Program-made: the position numbers and the translations under genes
In this document: positions 1 through 10,600 of the stretch, piece by piece
Position numbering within the stretch: position 1 is the stretch's first letter
Layout: each line of letters starts with the position of its first letter
Origin: Ptiloglossa arizonensis
Lineage: Eukaryota; Arthropoda; Insecta; Hymenoptera; Colletidae
Length of the DNA stretch: 64,000 nucleotides
Direction: 5' to 3'
Assembly (NCBI RefSeq): GCF_051014685.1
Contig: NC_135048.1
Location: 26,864,543 to 26,928,542, forward strand
Notes under the pieces: model-generated
What the model saw: only the letters and a program-made list of their open reading frames with translations
What the model was told of the DNA's origin: nothing
Database searches by the model: none

Positions 1-360
1 CCTTGCAACAACTGGAGACTGGAGTTTAAAGATCTACCAGTTGTCCGTGATTCGAATAACTACAGGTGAGGATAATTATTCAAAGTCCAATACCCCTCGA
101 TAAAGTTCAAGTTACAAAATTATTGCTCGTGTCTCGATCGATCGTAATGGCCCCTTTGGTAAAATATTCAGGTGCCAGACTCCAGCCCCGAAAAGGAAGT
201 TGAGAATTGTAGGATGTAAATGTTACGTTAAATTATCTTAAATCGCATTTTCGACCGCCGATACCATAAAACCGCGCGAACCAGGCTATAGATAGAACAC
301 GGAACCATGCGTGTCGAGACGAGAAATCGTGTAAATTAAATTTTACAGTTTCCGTAACAG
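1..360. other. Unassigned single-copy sequence
   Basis: I see no open frame of interest, tandem repeat or RNA gene here. Composition is mixed, with scattered CpG. It runs into the foldback repeat that starts near 361. Confidence 0.5.
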
Positions 361-480
361 ATGGTGTCTCGACGCTTTATCTTAACAGTCGAGTGATTTC
401 AATGCGTGGTAAAGGATGGTGCTTACCACGCATTGAAATCACCCAAGCGCCGTTCGCGTTTATGCTCCGTTCACGATTTT
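361..480 (+). repeat. Foldback dispersed repeat, copy 1
   Basis: Bases 393-412 and 423-442 are a perfect 20-bp inverted repeat (arm GTGATTTCAATGCGTGGTAA) around a 10-base loop. The flanks (361-392 and 443-480) match, in inverted orientation, the flanks of a second copy at 3676-3798, so the repeated unit is about 120 bp and not just the hairpin. A third, diverged copy lies at 2866-3150. No coding capacity and no clear target-site duplication were seen. A non-autonomous foldback/MITE-like element is the most likely explanation. Confidence 0.7.
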
Positions 481-978
481 ATTATACCTATACTTAGTCC
501 GCGTACTACTCGACGTTTCATTGTATCTATTCCTATAAATATTCCGTAAGACATTTCGCAAAGTGAAAATTGAAAGCAGAACAAGGAAACTATTTGTTCG
601 ACAGTATCTACCCTCGAGGCAGATTGTTTGTCGTTCTTGAATCACTCTTCTATACAGAGTGTCTCGACTAAAATTGGCCATCTTTACAAAAAATATATCT
701 TGGAAATATAAGAAGAAAGACATTAGACGCAATATTTTCCTTCTATTGGTATTCTTCCTTAAAAATCGCTAAAACTAGACCACAAAAGTTCTTTCTGTCG
801 TTAAAAACAAAGATGATATTTAAGTTGCCTTTTTCCAACGTGACAACTTGCCTATTCTTCGCCAGTATTTTTTCATAGAGAGTGTTCCATTTATCTCGAG
901 TATTTTAAACATTTCGCTCGTCATTGCCAATAGAAAAAAGATATACAAACATTACGATACAAATTTTTCTACAGATCA
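481..978. other. AT-rich unassigned sequence
   Basis: Short reading frames occur here, but they lack recognisable domains and look like chance frames in AT-rich DNA. No tandem repeat was found. Confidence 0.45.
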
Positions 979-1171
979 GATTTTTCAAGATTCAAAGATC
1001 ATCTTTGTCAAACACAATACTATAAATTCGTATTTGTTGCTTGAACTATTTATCGCACGCGTACAATTTTCCGACAGTTGACTTTATTATACCTATACTA
1101 TCATAGGTAGATTTTTCAAGACTGGAAGATCATCTTTCTCAAACAGAATATTATAAATTCGTTGCTTGAAC
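979..1171. repeat. Diverged direct repeat, two units
   Basis: Unit 1 (about 979-1046) and unit 2 (about 1109-1171) share the pattern ATTTTTCAAGA...AGATCATCTTT...ATAAATTCG...TTGCTTGAAC. The stretch between them is the left arm of the inverted repeat paired with 2522-2602. Confidence 0.65.
1052..1129 (+). repeat. Left arm of an ~80-bp inverted repeat (partner 2522-2602)
   Basis: Read on the plus strand this arm contains CAATTTTCCGACAGTTGACT and TTATACCTATAC, then ATTTTTCAAGACT. The reverse complement of 2522-2602 gives the same order with few mismatches. The two arms are about 1.4 kb apart. Confidence 0.7.
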
Positions 1172-1204
1172 TGCCCAACTTTTAAGAATTCTTCCCACTT
1201 AAGG

Positions 1205-1577
1205 TCACACCAAGCCTACGTCAAGGTCACGGTACCACATCTCGCCTATAGCGCCGGTAAAATCCCGAGAGTCACCTCTCGATGACCCTAATTGCAAAGA
1301 ATTCAGGTCCTCGAGTAACAACTTCGTATCCCTTGGAAGCAACGTTCTCCTCAGTTCGATGATAAACAACGGTATTCGAGACGCTCGAGTTGACCGGAGC
1401 ACCGTGTACAGTAGGAACAATCCTCGTATTACTTAAAACCACACGTGGAATTATAAATCGAGCAACAAAACTAACGACAACTTCTCGGTTCAACTCCGGT
1501 CGATTGAAATTTACAGGAAAACATACGTCGCGGCGCTTATCTCGAAACTCGTGCTCGCGCAACACACGTACACTCGT

Positions 1578-1578
<1 letters not shown>
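1205..1578. other. Unassigned sequence
   Basis: Moderately CpG-rich. Overlapping frames on both strands look like chance openings, and no protein family is recognisable. Confidence 0.4.
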
Positions 1579-1613
<35 letters not shown>

Positions 1614-1623
1614 ACACACACAT
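1579..1623. repeat. (CA)n microsatellite
   Basis: An uninterrupted run of CA dinucleotides covers most of this interval, ending with a CGTACACACA variant. Confidence 0.95.
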
Positions 1624-2235
1624 ATAAGCGTCGGCTACCGGCAAACCGGCGAAAAAGAAAAGTCAAGTGTTAATTAATACCGCGAGCCGTGGGTATCTCC
1701 GCGCGCGCGGCACGCTCGGAATGCGGCACCTATTCCAATGTTTCCAGCGAACAGATCTAGAAATATCCTTAACGGGAATGCAAATCTGGACTTATATGCG
1801 CGCGAGCAGCGGCTAACGTGACGGGAGGGAGGGAGGGAGGGAGGGAGGAGTGACACGCGAGAATGGCGGGGAAGGGGACGTGTAACTCGAACCCGTCACC
1901 TTCGTTCGCGTAGTCGTTAAACGTACGGTCACGTTCGCGTGCACGACTCTAAATATGTAGATCCCCGAAGATTCTGCGCCTCGCGATCGGGCCCCCGCGT
2001 TTCTGAATATTCCGCAGGCATCGCCGAATTCCAAGCCTCGACCCGAGCGAGGCTTTACGATGCACGAGCTGCCCGGCCACGGATCGGTGGAGTCGCTCAA
2101 CGGGTCGCCGAGCATCCGATATTCTGGAAAAATTGTCCAGCCGGCTGTACTCGTGGTAGGAAGGAAACGGTTAGACCGGAGTAACGCGCACGTTTCACGA
2201 TCGTGAGCCTCGATTGTTGTTCACGCGTCGCGAAC
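1624..2235. other. CpG-rich island with (GGGA)n microsatellite
   Basis: High CpG and GC content with no repeat array except a (GGGA)n tract at about 1823-1850. Frames on both strands (for example 1813-2115 minus and 1939-2184 plus) read as low-complexity Arg/Pro/Ser-rich chance translations. Confidence 0.5.
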
Positions 2236-2254
2236 GAGAGAGAGAGAGAGAGTG
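2236..2254. repeat. (GA)n microsatellite
   Basis: Short run of GA dinucleotides at the right edge of the CpG-rich block. Confidence 0.9.
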
Positions 2255-2521
2255 TGTTATCGTTCGATAACACCGACTAATCGTAATTAACGCGCGATCG
2301 AACCCGAACGTGGAATTTTTCATCTGGTGGTGAGATCGATCGACATTGAGTCTCACCGGTGAGAGAGGTTCTCTTTTGTGATTTTATTGGAGCGATAGCT
2401 GAGATGTAGTACCGTGACCTTGACGTAACTTTGGTGACGTAGCCTTGAAATGGGAAGAATTTATAGAAATTGGGCAGTTCGAGCAACGAATATGGATTTA
2501 TGGTATTGTGTTTGAGATAGT
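2255..2521. other. Unassigned sequence
   Basis: No repeat or gene was recognised. Composition falls from CpG-rich to AT-rich towards the inverted-repeat arm at 2522. Confidence 0.4.
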
Positions 2522-2602
2522 AGATCTTCGAGTCTTGAAAAATTTATTTGTAATGGTATAGGTATAATGGAGTCAACTGTCGGAAAATTGCGCGCGTGCG
2601 AT
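2522..2602 (-). repeat. Right arm of the ~80-bp inverted repeat (partner 1052-1129)
   Basis: The reverse complement reproduces the left arm, including the GTTGACT and TTATACCTATAC blocks. A 78-codon hydrophobic frame begins just inside it (2596-2832, plus strand). I regard that frame as chance in T-rich DNA. Confidence 0.7.
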
Positions 2603-2865
2603 TATCGATCCTTGAAGAGCGGAAACGTGATATCGTGATTAGGGGAGCGCGAACGGGATACTTGTCGCCATTTTTTGTACCGAGGGGAAGAATTGGGAAT
2701 TTTTTTCGATTTGGCGCCAATTTGAGACCAAGTTTTTATTTTTTGGGATTTATGATAGGATTTCTCTTTTTCGTGATATTGTTTGTTGTTGATTTAATTG
2801 ACCACGGTATGGTTCTTCTCGTCATTGGTTAATGGGAAGTTTATCGAAATTGTGGAGGTAAATGT

Positions 2866-3150
2866 ACGAGTGATTTCAATGCGGGAGAGGTAATAGGTTG
2901 TTCGATAAGAAATGAAGGTACTAGGTTCGTTGTTTTATTTTTTTTTAAGATGGTACTACTGTTTGATGAATATGTGTGAAGTTTCTTGTAGATCTGTTTA
3001 CAGTTGTTCACAGTGGAAGTGTCATAGTTTTTTTTTTTTTAATGGAAAAAGCGACAAAACTGTAATCGAACAATCTAGTAAGTACGATCCCTTCATCGTG
3101 CATTGAAATCTTTCGAAATGTTACCGGTGAGGCTTTGAGACACTGTCTAT
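2866..3150 (-). repeat. Foldback dispersed repeat, diverged copy 2
   Basis: AGTGATTTCAATGCGGGA near 2870 and CGTGCATTGAAATC near 3098 are the two arms, separated here by about 220 bp of AT-rich DNA with T-runs. The right flank (3113-3150) resembles the flank of copies 1 and 3. The long interior distinguishes this copy from the compact hairpin of copy 1. Confidence 0.55.
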
Positions 3151-3227
3151 GATAGATTGTGCAATATTTGCGGTAGATATAGAAAAAGAGGAGGGGAGGA
3201 TTTGAAGAAATCGTAGACCAATATATA

Positions 3228-3356
3228 TTAAGTTGTTCGGAAAGTTGTTCGGTTTTTTTTTTTTTGGTGAAAATGAAACACGATTCTTTTAGAGTTTGTA
3301 AACATTTTATTAAATTATACATGCTCCATTTTGGAAAACGAAATAACTTTCCGAAC
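3228..3356 (+). mobile_element. Mariner-type MITE, copy 1 (3' end truncated)
   Basis: Begins TTAAGTTGTTCGGAAAG after a TA. It carries the family core (GAAAATGAAACACG, ATTTTATTAAATTATACA, CTCCATTTTGGAAAACG) and stops at CTTTCCGAAC, directly against the TA of copy 2. The last eight or so bases of the terminal repeat are missing. It is about 130 bp long and non-coding. Terminal sequence and TA target suggest a non-autonomous Tc1/mariner element. Confidence 0.75.
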
Positions 3357-3358
3357 TA

Positions 3359-3488
3359 TTGGGTTGTTTAGGAAGTCATTTGTTCCTTTTAGTGAAAATG
3401 AAACACGATTTTTTAAGAGTGTGTAAATATTTTATTAAATTATACATTCTCCATTTTGGAAAACGAAATGACTTTCTGAACAATCCAA
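3359..3488 (+). mobile_element. Mariner-type MITE, copy 2
   Basis: 130 bp, flanked by TA (3357-3358 and 3489-3490). The left end is TTGGGTTGTTTAGGAAGTCA and the right end, reverse-complemented, is TTGGATTGTTCAGAAAGTCA. It is the same family as 3228-3356, 31155-31276 (inverted), 49149-49273 and 58589-58720. No transposase is present. Confidence 0.85.
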
Positions 3489-3675
3489 TAGAACTCAAGA
3501 GGACATTTTTCTCTAGAGAGAAAGCATTACGAGTGTTTTGAGTTTAACGCGAGACGGAGACCAAGTTGGCCCTCACGCGTAAATTCTTTTCCAGGACCCA
3601 CGCTATAGTTTATAGACACTCTTGTTGCCTGTAATACGGTGTTCCCTGTCATCGATCGATACGATGTAGGCTCAC

Positions 3676-3798
3676 CGAAATCGTGAACGGAATACAAACG
3701 CGGATAGCCTTTCGGGTGATTCCAATGCGTGGTAAGTAAACGCAACCGCCTCCCGTGCATTGAAATCACCCGAAATGTTACGAATAAAGTGTCGAAAC
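3676..3798 (-). repeat. Foldback dispersed repeat, copy 3 (inverted)
   Basis: Arms at about 3711-3735 and 3752-3776 (TTTCGGGTGATTCCAATGCG against its complement) enclose a short loop. The reverse complement aligns with copy 1 on both flanks, including a CCGTTCACGATTT block. The 40-bp minisatellite starts immediately to the right. Confidence 0.7.
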
Positions 3799-3799
3799 G

Positions 3800-4086
3800 T
3801 CATCTAACGTGTACAAAAACTGTGTAAAATATCCTCAGTTTCCCATATATCGCGTATAAAACTATAATATATCCTCACTTTCCCATTTAACGTGTACAAA
3901 ACTATAAAATTTCCTCAGTTTCCCATCTAACTCGTGTAAACCTATAAAATTTCCTCAGTTTCCCATTTAACGCGTATAAACCTATAAAATTTCCTCAGTT
4001 TCGCATCTAACATGTATAAACCTATAAAATTTCCTAAGTTTCCCATCTAACGCGTATAAACCTATAAAATTTCCTCAGTTTCCCAA
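3800..4086. repeat. 40-bp minisatellite, about 7 copies
   Basis: The block TTTCCCATYTAACG recurs exactly every 40 bases (TCCCAT at 3841, 3881, 3921, 3961, then TCGCAT at 4001, TCCCAT at 4041 and TCCCA at 4081). Units differ by a few substitutions and the length is strictly kept. Confidence 0.95.
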
Positions 4087-5340
4087 CAGATACAAAAAAA
4101 CAGATAGCATCAAAAATAAGACCAGCCGATGCACCAATAGCAATGCACCACGAGTTCTCAAATCGTAGCAATTCGATTCAGAAAACTTTACGAAAGTAAC
4201 TTACCGCAATTAACCTTCGAATAATCTGCAATAATCGCGGTTTCGAAACATTTAAAGATACAAAGTAAAACTCTATCGTCGAATCGTAATTACCTAAAAT
4301 AATTGAACCAATAAAGAACTACATCGAACCTATCAAATTGTACAAAACATTCATAACTCGCGAATGTTTCACTGGAGAACCATCCAGAGTCGATTAACGA
4401 ATATTTCGTTCGTGCTTCTCGAAGCCCATTTATTTCGTTGTTCGTAATATTGTCTACCAATCGTATCGATCGTCGACGACGAAATTGGTCGCGTTACGAT
4501 TCAGAAAACCCGGTAACGAGGACCGGATCTCGAAAACCCGGTAATCGGTGGCGGCTCGACGTACTCGCGGAGATTTTCGCGCGAGTGTACGAACACGAGG
4601 TTCGTACGAGGAACGGTTCGCGCGAGCACGTGCAACGAGGGGCGAATGCAACGCAACAAACACCGAGTGGGAGGGGTCGGGACGTCAGGTTCGCGCGCGG
4701 GGCACGTTTTAAACCGGCGATCCCGGGCCGTCAAAGCGGGCAACGAGGCGACGGAAGGGGCCGATTTCAATAACCCGCTCTCCTCCGTTGGCTCGCCTTT
4801 TATTTATTTTTTCCTGGCCCGCGGAGAAGCGTCGCTTCGTTAAACGGGCGGAAACGAACAGGAACGTCGGGTAGGGGGTGTGTGTGGGGGAAGAGAGGTA
4901 ACCGTACGCCGCCCCTCTGCCGCGTTATAACGCGGACACCTTACCATTATTGCGTCCCTCCGCGCGTCGAGACGGCCGTGCGAGAGCGGAACGACGACGA
5001 CGACCAGACGAGCGGAGTAAGAGCGGATACGCGAGACGCGACGCGGAATTATCGCGCGGCCCGAAGCGCTTGGTTTCGTCGTTGATCGACGCCGAGGCCG
5101 CGGCTACCGACACCGTGTTCACTCTGTTGCGATTAGGGGTGTCGGGTGTCGGTGTGTTGCGTGGGATCGCCGCGAAGGAAACGCTACGGTCTTTCGTCGG
5201 TTCAACGACCAACGATTTCGCGAGAACTATACGAAGGGAATCTTTGTGTTTCGATGGGTTGAAGAGTTTCCAGAAGTCTAGGTGCAACGAGGGGTATTTG
5301 AATCTTGTATTGGGCAAGGGACTGTGGTGTTTGGAGTACG
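4087..5340. other. AT-rich flank followed by a CpG-rich island
   Basis: 4087-4430 is AT-rich and unassigned. 4430-5340 is strongly CpG-rich and contains the perfect palindrome CCGCGTTATAACGCGG at 4920-4935. The frames on both strands, including one of 172 codons at 4950-5468, are Arg-rich and overlap each other, as expected where stop codons are rare. I see no gene. Confidence 0.5.
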
Positions 5341-5865
5341 AGACTCGAGAGAAATGTATTTATGTAAGATTGATATCTTTTAGCAGAGAGTTGAGTATAT
5401 TTGGAATAGGTTGTTGGAGATTTGGTTTGGTTTTGTATTGTTTGACTATGAATAGTACGAGTGAATGAGATTCGAAAGGAATGTATTTCAATATATTCGA
5501 GCAGAGAGTTGGGAATATTTGGAACAGGTTGTTGAAGATTTGGTTTGGTTTTGTAGTGTGTGACGATGAATAGTACGAGTGAATGAGATCCGAAAGGAAT
5601 GTATTTCGATGTATTCGAGCAGAGAGTTGAGAATGTTTGGAACATGTTGTTGGAGATTTGGTTTGGTTTTGTATTGTGTGACGATGAATAGTACGAGTGA
5701 ATGAGATTCGAAAGAAATATATTTCAGTATATTCGAGCAGAGAGTTGGGAATATTTGGAACAGATTGTTGGAGATTTGGTTTGGTTTTGTATTGTGTGAC
5801 GATGAATAGTACGAGTGAACGAGATTCGAAAGGAATGTATCTAAGAATGTTCAGAGCAGTAGGAC
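5340..5865. repeat. 118-bp tandem array, about 4.4 copies
   Basis: GCAGAGAGTTG recurs at 5383, 5501, 5619 and 5737 (spacing exactly 118), and a diverged copy ends near 5860. Units contain GGAGATTTGGTTTGGTTTTG and ATGAATAGTACGAGTGAA. Because 118 is not a multiple of three, the minus-strand frame at 5202-5645 shifts reading phase from unit to unit and is not evidence of a protein. Confidence 0.95.
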
Positions 5866-5929
5866 AGATCGTTACCTACGATTGATGTGTACGTGTTCGC
5901 CATTGCAATTACTAAGAATGCATAGGGTG

Positions 5930-6267
5930 TACATTGCACAAGGATATAATAGCTTCATAAGAGTGTAAGATACGAAAGAAATATACTTCAATATACTTCA
6001 ATAGAGACTTGAGAATATTTAGAACAGATGATCGTCGAAGATTTAACATCAGTGTTCTCTGTTGCAATTCTCGGAGCATAGGGGTGTTAAAAGTCGAGGA
6101 ATCGTTGCCATTGCAATTACTCGGGACGTAAAAGGTGTCAAAACTCAGCAAGTGGTTACGTGAAATCGTTACAAAGTGGAAAAACTTGAATCCAGTCTGC
6201 ATTGTGGAAGGATGAATAGTTCTACAGAAGAACAAGATTCGAAAGAAATACATTTCCATGTAGTTAA
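5930..6267. repeat. Degenerate outliers of the 118-bp repeat
   Basis: Fragments such as GAAAGAAATATACTTCAATA, GAGAATATTTAGAACAG and GGATGAATAGTTCTACAG echo the 118-bp unit but are too diverged for a fixed period. Confidence 0.5.
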
Positions 6268-6445
6268 GAATGTTGAGAATGGTGGAACATCGGTTGACGA
6301 ATGTTGAGAATAGTGGAACATCGGTTGACGAATGTTGAGAATAGTGGAACATCGGTTGTCGAATGTTGAGAATAGTGGAACATCGGTTGTCGAATGTTGA
6401 GAATAGTGGAACATCGGTTGAAGAAAGTTGAGAATGGTGATCTAA
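6268..6445. repeat. 31-bp minisatellite, about 5.7 copies
   Basis: GAATGTTGAGAATAGTGGAA recurs at 6268, 6299, 6330, 6361 and 6392, with a last variant at 6423 (spacing exactly 31). The unit lacks stops on the minus strand, so all three minus frames stay open across the array (peptides rich in STDVPLFSTF). This is an artefact of a 31-base unit cycling through frames. Confidence 0.95.
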
Positions 6446-7470
6446 CATCAGTTTTGCGCTTAATTAATGCACCCACGATCCTTAAACGTACATTTAAATC
6501 CAAAGTTCACCGATAGCAAAGGGACACCGACATCTTACGATAACAATTTCGAACGTATCGAGAGAGAGGACGGACAGGCAGGGTTACCGTTTAACAATTT
6601 CAGCAAGCACGGTATTTTCGAGACGTTCACGAACGTGTCGCTATGGTAATAAAAGTTCGAGGCGAAGCACGTCGCCGGCACGTGCACGACATTCTTCGTC
6701 CGCGGTAAGTTACACGTCCGGGGGACGTGATTCCGAGCTAAGTGGTTAATGCGGCTGTTATGGTCGTTGTACGACAGGATGGATATCTGGGTGACATATG
6801 ATGGAGCGCCGGGACTGAATCGAGAGAAGGGAGAGAAATACGACGGAACAATCTGGAATTGTCGCGGATTTACGAGGATCTTGGTCGAAGCACTGCGGAC
6901 AAAATGGTCGACGATCAAACGCGTGATACAATAACTACGCGTCGATAAAAAATTAAGGCTACGAGCACGCTATTCGATGGTACCTTTTCAGCGTGGACAT
7001 AGACCGAGACAAATCGGATCACTTTCTCTTCGATGGTGAAGAAATAATAATCGAAAATTAAAAAGTTAGTTTTCTTTTACAAATTTTCAACCGCTCGAAT
7101 ATTCTATCTGGAATATTGATAGTAAGAGGTAAGAAGAAACTTAAGAAAACGAAAGGAAGTATTCAATTTGTCCCAAAGTTTGGGGCAAGTGAACTTTCTT
7201 CGAAAGTTTCTTTCAAAAGGGACAAAATGGCCGTTTGGTGACTCGAAGAAGTTCGTTGTGAGCTCTCTCAATTTTCCCAAACGAATGAAATACCATCATA
7301 GCAAATCTTCGATTAGTCTTTGTGTGAGAGTGGAAGATGAAAAATATAATTCGTGAACAGAAAAATTCGGTTGTACGATAACACAATAGTCTACTTCTCT
7401 CGCGCACGTTTCTACTTCTGATACTCTCTTTTCATTCTATCATACATACATCTTCTCTCTCTTTTAACGC
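6446..7470. other. Unassigned single-copy sequence
   Basis: Mixed composition, moderately CpG-rich at 6600-6760. Frames of 60-127 codons on both strands show no recognisable domain. No tandem repeat was found. Confidence 0.45.
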
Positions 7471-7635
7471 TCTAACCCAGACCTAACCCAGACCTAACCC
7501 AAACCTAACCCAAACCTAACTCAGATCTAACCCATACAGTATGGAGTTAGATACACGTTCTATGCTATCCAGTATCACACTTTGTACTCTCCCAAAAAAT
7601 AAAACGCAACCTAACCTAGACCTAACCCAAACCTG
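7471..7635. repeat. Degenerate TTAGG-like (CCTAACCCAGA)n tract
   Basis: CCTAACCCAGA/CCTAACCCAAA units run from 7471 to 7534 and resume at about 7608-7635. On the minus strand they read TTAGGTCTGGG. This resembles but does not equal the insect telomere unit TTAGG, so it is an interstitial variant, not a telomere. Confidence 0.8.
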
Positions 7636-7844
7636 ATCCATACCGTATACAAAACACCTATACCATACCACACTAAACTCATTCTCGTAACATAAACTTA
7701 AAGCTAGAATCGCTCGCACAATAATTCCATACATACTCGCTACACTCGTCCTTCCGTACAAACATTGTTCACTTTTTCACCTAAATATATCACGTTCCAT
7801 GCTGTCCAGTATCACACTTTGCACTCTCTCAAAAAATAACACGC
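7554..7844. repeat. 54-bp direct repeat, two copies 237 bp apart
   Basis: 7554-7607 and 7791-7844 share CACGTTC(T/C)ATGCT(A/G)TCCAG, then TATCACACTTTG and an A-run, with few mismatches. The copies bracket part of the TTAGG-like tract. Confidence 0.85.
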
Positions 7845-8790
7845 GTGAACTCCATCTTGGAAAGGTTCACAGATACCCGGCAAACACCTACCCCAAACCC
7901 GCCCCAAAAATTCCCTCGCACCTGCAACTCGTAGCTACCTGTTCTACCTACTCTGTAGATCGTGATACTCGCGACTCGGATAGACCGAACTGGATCCTCG
8001 AGCGGCAAAAGGTTAGCCGGTCTCTACGGTCCGCTCGGTGCACGGTGCCTCGCTTCGGCAGGTATGCAAAAGGGCACAGCATCCGCCATAATTCGTAGAG
8101 AGAGAGAAAGAGAGAGAGAGATAGGGCGAGAACCCGAGACCGAATTGGAATCTCGGACGCGCTTTTGTCCGCTTCCTACTTCTGGCTTGGCGCACGAGCG
8201 AGGTGAGAAACGAACCCGGTAATAGGTGTTTCTTCCTAGGAGCGATCCACTTAGATCGGATCGACGTACGGAGCAGATTGAATTTTCGATCGAGAACAGG
8301 GAGGAAAGAGATCGCAACGCCGGCTGGAAATCGTACCTCGGGGCGTCCCGATTTCAATAGCAGGCGGGAACGAACCGCGGTGCGTTCGATTCGCGTGTGA
8401 AGCAGAATTTTTGCACACCGTGTAGCAGGGCAAACATCGAGAGAGTGAAACGTCGATCGATCGTTTTCCTTATTGCCCGAGAGTGGAACAACGATCGTTG
8501 CTTTCGGCCAACGGTGTTCCCGATCGCTTTCTACGATGCTGCGCCGCGGTAACATGTTGTTACCGTGGAAATAAATCGAGAAACGCGTTTCACACCGGCG
8601 GTGGATGGATTTTTCCGATCGACCGTGGTCGTAGAAAGGAGCGAAGAAGTCTTTGGAAACGTTTGCACGCTTATATGGTGTTGTAGCTTGCTCCACGGTT
8701 GATCAGAAGTTGTTCGAAAGCAGTGCTTCTATTCGCGGTGACAACTCGGAGTAACGAGTAACGTGCACGGCTCGCGAGGAGTATCGCCGA
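7845..8790. other. CpG-rich island with a (GA)n tract
   Basis: Rises to high CpG content from about 7970. A (GA)n microsatellite lies at 8095-8122. The 227-codon minus frame (8013-8696) and several overlapping frames show no domain and span the GA run. I treat them as chance openings. Candidate regulatory or conserved non-coding DNA. Confidence 0.45.
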
Positions 8791-9170
8791 ATGCAAGTTC
8801 GTCTAGTTGCAGCACAAGGGACTTGGTACGCAAATTTCACCAAGGGTTGTTGTAGATCACTACGCGTTTAGAATGATAAAGAGTTTAAATTGTCCACAGA
8901 CAGGTGTTGACAAAGGAATAATAGAATTTGCTTTCGAAATTAACAAGAGCGTTTTATTGTAATTTTTTAACATCACTGTGAATGCAAGTTTGTCCAGTTG
9001 GAGCACAAGGGACCTGGTACGCAAATTTCACCAAGGGTTGTTGTAGATCACCACGCGTTTAGAATGATAAAGAGTTTGAATTGTCTACAGACAGGTGTTG
9101 TCAAAGGAATAATAGAACTTGCTTTCGAAATTAACAAGAGCGTTTTATTGCAAGTTTGCAACAGCACTGC
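8791..9170. repeat. 190-bp tandem duplication, two units
   Basis: 8791-8980 and 8981-9170 align end to end (ATGCAAGTT...CACAAGGGAC...TTTCACCAAGGGTTGTTG...AACAAGAGCGTTTTATTG) with only a few percent difference and no net length change. This indicates a recent single duplication. Confidence 0.95.
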
Positions 9171-10169
9171 GAGCGAGTTACTTGGATCGAAGAGACTCGA
9201 GCTGAGAAATGTCTCGCATCGTAGAAAATGGCCGTTGGAACTCTCTCGGAGCGATTTTCGTAACATTTTCGAGCGCTTGTAAAATAACCTGGCGGCCATC
9301 TTGAACATTTCCGTTCGAAAGTAGAAAAGGATCGTAAAAGGCCCCGACTGGAAAACAAGATCGAAAAATTCGTACAGTCAAAGTGGATATGTAGACGCGA
9401 CAACGACGCAGAAGCGTGTAAATGACGACACAGAGGTATGTAAATTGAATATGTAAATAGAGGAGGACACGGTGTCCGTGGTGGGGATAGAGAGCACCGC
9501 TGAAGAACGCTGACAACTTAATATCATCGAGACTAGTTGGTCACGTTACGTGTGTACGATCGGAAGATATCTCGCTCGGAAGTCGTAGGATTTGTTTACG
9601 CGAAATGCCAAGGTTCCTGGTAATGACGCGCGATGGAATTGGTTAAAGAAAAGAATTTACCTTTTGTCGCGTCAGGAAGTCGAGATTCGCGAGCCAATGG
9701 CGGAACGTTGTCGAATACCGTTTCGAAACAAATTATTCGTCGTCCTTGGTCTTGGAAATCTTCGCGATCTATTACAATTTTAGGTTATGTTTGCTCGTTG
9801 ACGCTTGTCGAAGGAAACAAACGTCGTTCACTACCGAGAAAGATCATCTCGAGAAAGATAACTCGCCGAGAACGTGTAGTGGAAAAAAAAGTCGGTAAAC
9901 ATTGTATCAAAGACGTAAAATTAACGAAATAAATTCTATCGAAAATATTGCAAAAAATCTAACGTAATCTTAGCCGATAGCGGATCGCGAGTAACAATAT
10001 CACTTCGTGTATGTTACAAGAGACTCGTCCGGTCACGAGTTGACCTTTGTGCGCGTGAAAATGGTGGCCACTTCGAAAATTACAGCTTATTCGTGTTAGT
10101 AATGCTATGGTATCGATATCTTTCGTAATATCTATGTAATATCTTCGTCACGATGTTCATAGGACTTTT
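9171..10169. other. Unassigned single-copy sequence
   Basis: No repeat array. Several frames of 60-112 codons overlap each other on both strands without recognisable features. Confidence 0.4.
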
Positions 10170-10600
10170 TTCACTCCATTTCATCGCCTGAATCACCTTC
10201 CTCGAGAAGACCATCTTTTTCAGGAACATCCTGTACAATATCGTTCCTTTTTGCTTACAAATTCGACGTCTGGTGTCGATATTGAGGTTAGATTCCATTA
10301 TTTTTTTTTGCATCACTTCACCACTTGAATCGTCTCCCGTGAGATCGTCTCAACTTTTTTTAAGAACATCCTGTACATTATCATACTTCTTCGCGTACAA
10401 ATTAGACGTCTGGTATCGTTATTGAGGTTAGGTTCCATCGTCTTTTTACTCAATTTCACCACCTGAATCGTTTCCCTTAAAAAAATCATTTTTTACAGGG
10501 GAAACTGATCACACAGATTATACTAATTATACTCTGTACGGTATCATCTCCCTTTGCGTACAAACTCGACGTTTAACATTGAGGTTAGGTTCTGTTACCA
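10170..10600. repeat. ~140-bp tandem repeat, about 3 diverged copies
   Basis: AACATCCTGTAC recurs at about 10225 and 10365, followed each time by TACAAATT(C/A)GACGTCTGGT and ATTGAGGTTAG. The third copy, to about 10600, has insertions. Confidence 0.75.

Noticed and set aside
6169..6503. Three overlapping minus-strand frames with repeated STDVPLFSTF peptides
   Set aside because: They are the three phases of a 31-bp stop-free repeat unit, an arithmetic artefact.
7471..7635. Telomere
   Set aside because: Units are degenerate 11-mers (CCTAACCCAGA) in a short internal stretch, with non-telomeric sequence on both sides.
8013..8696. 227-codon minus-strand frame
   Set aside because: It lies in CpG-rich DNA where stops are rare, runs through a (GA)n microsatellite as poly-Ser/Leu, overlaps other open frames and has no recognisable domain.
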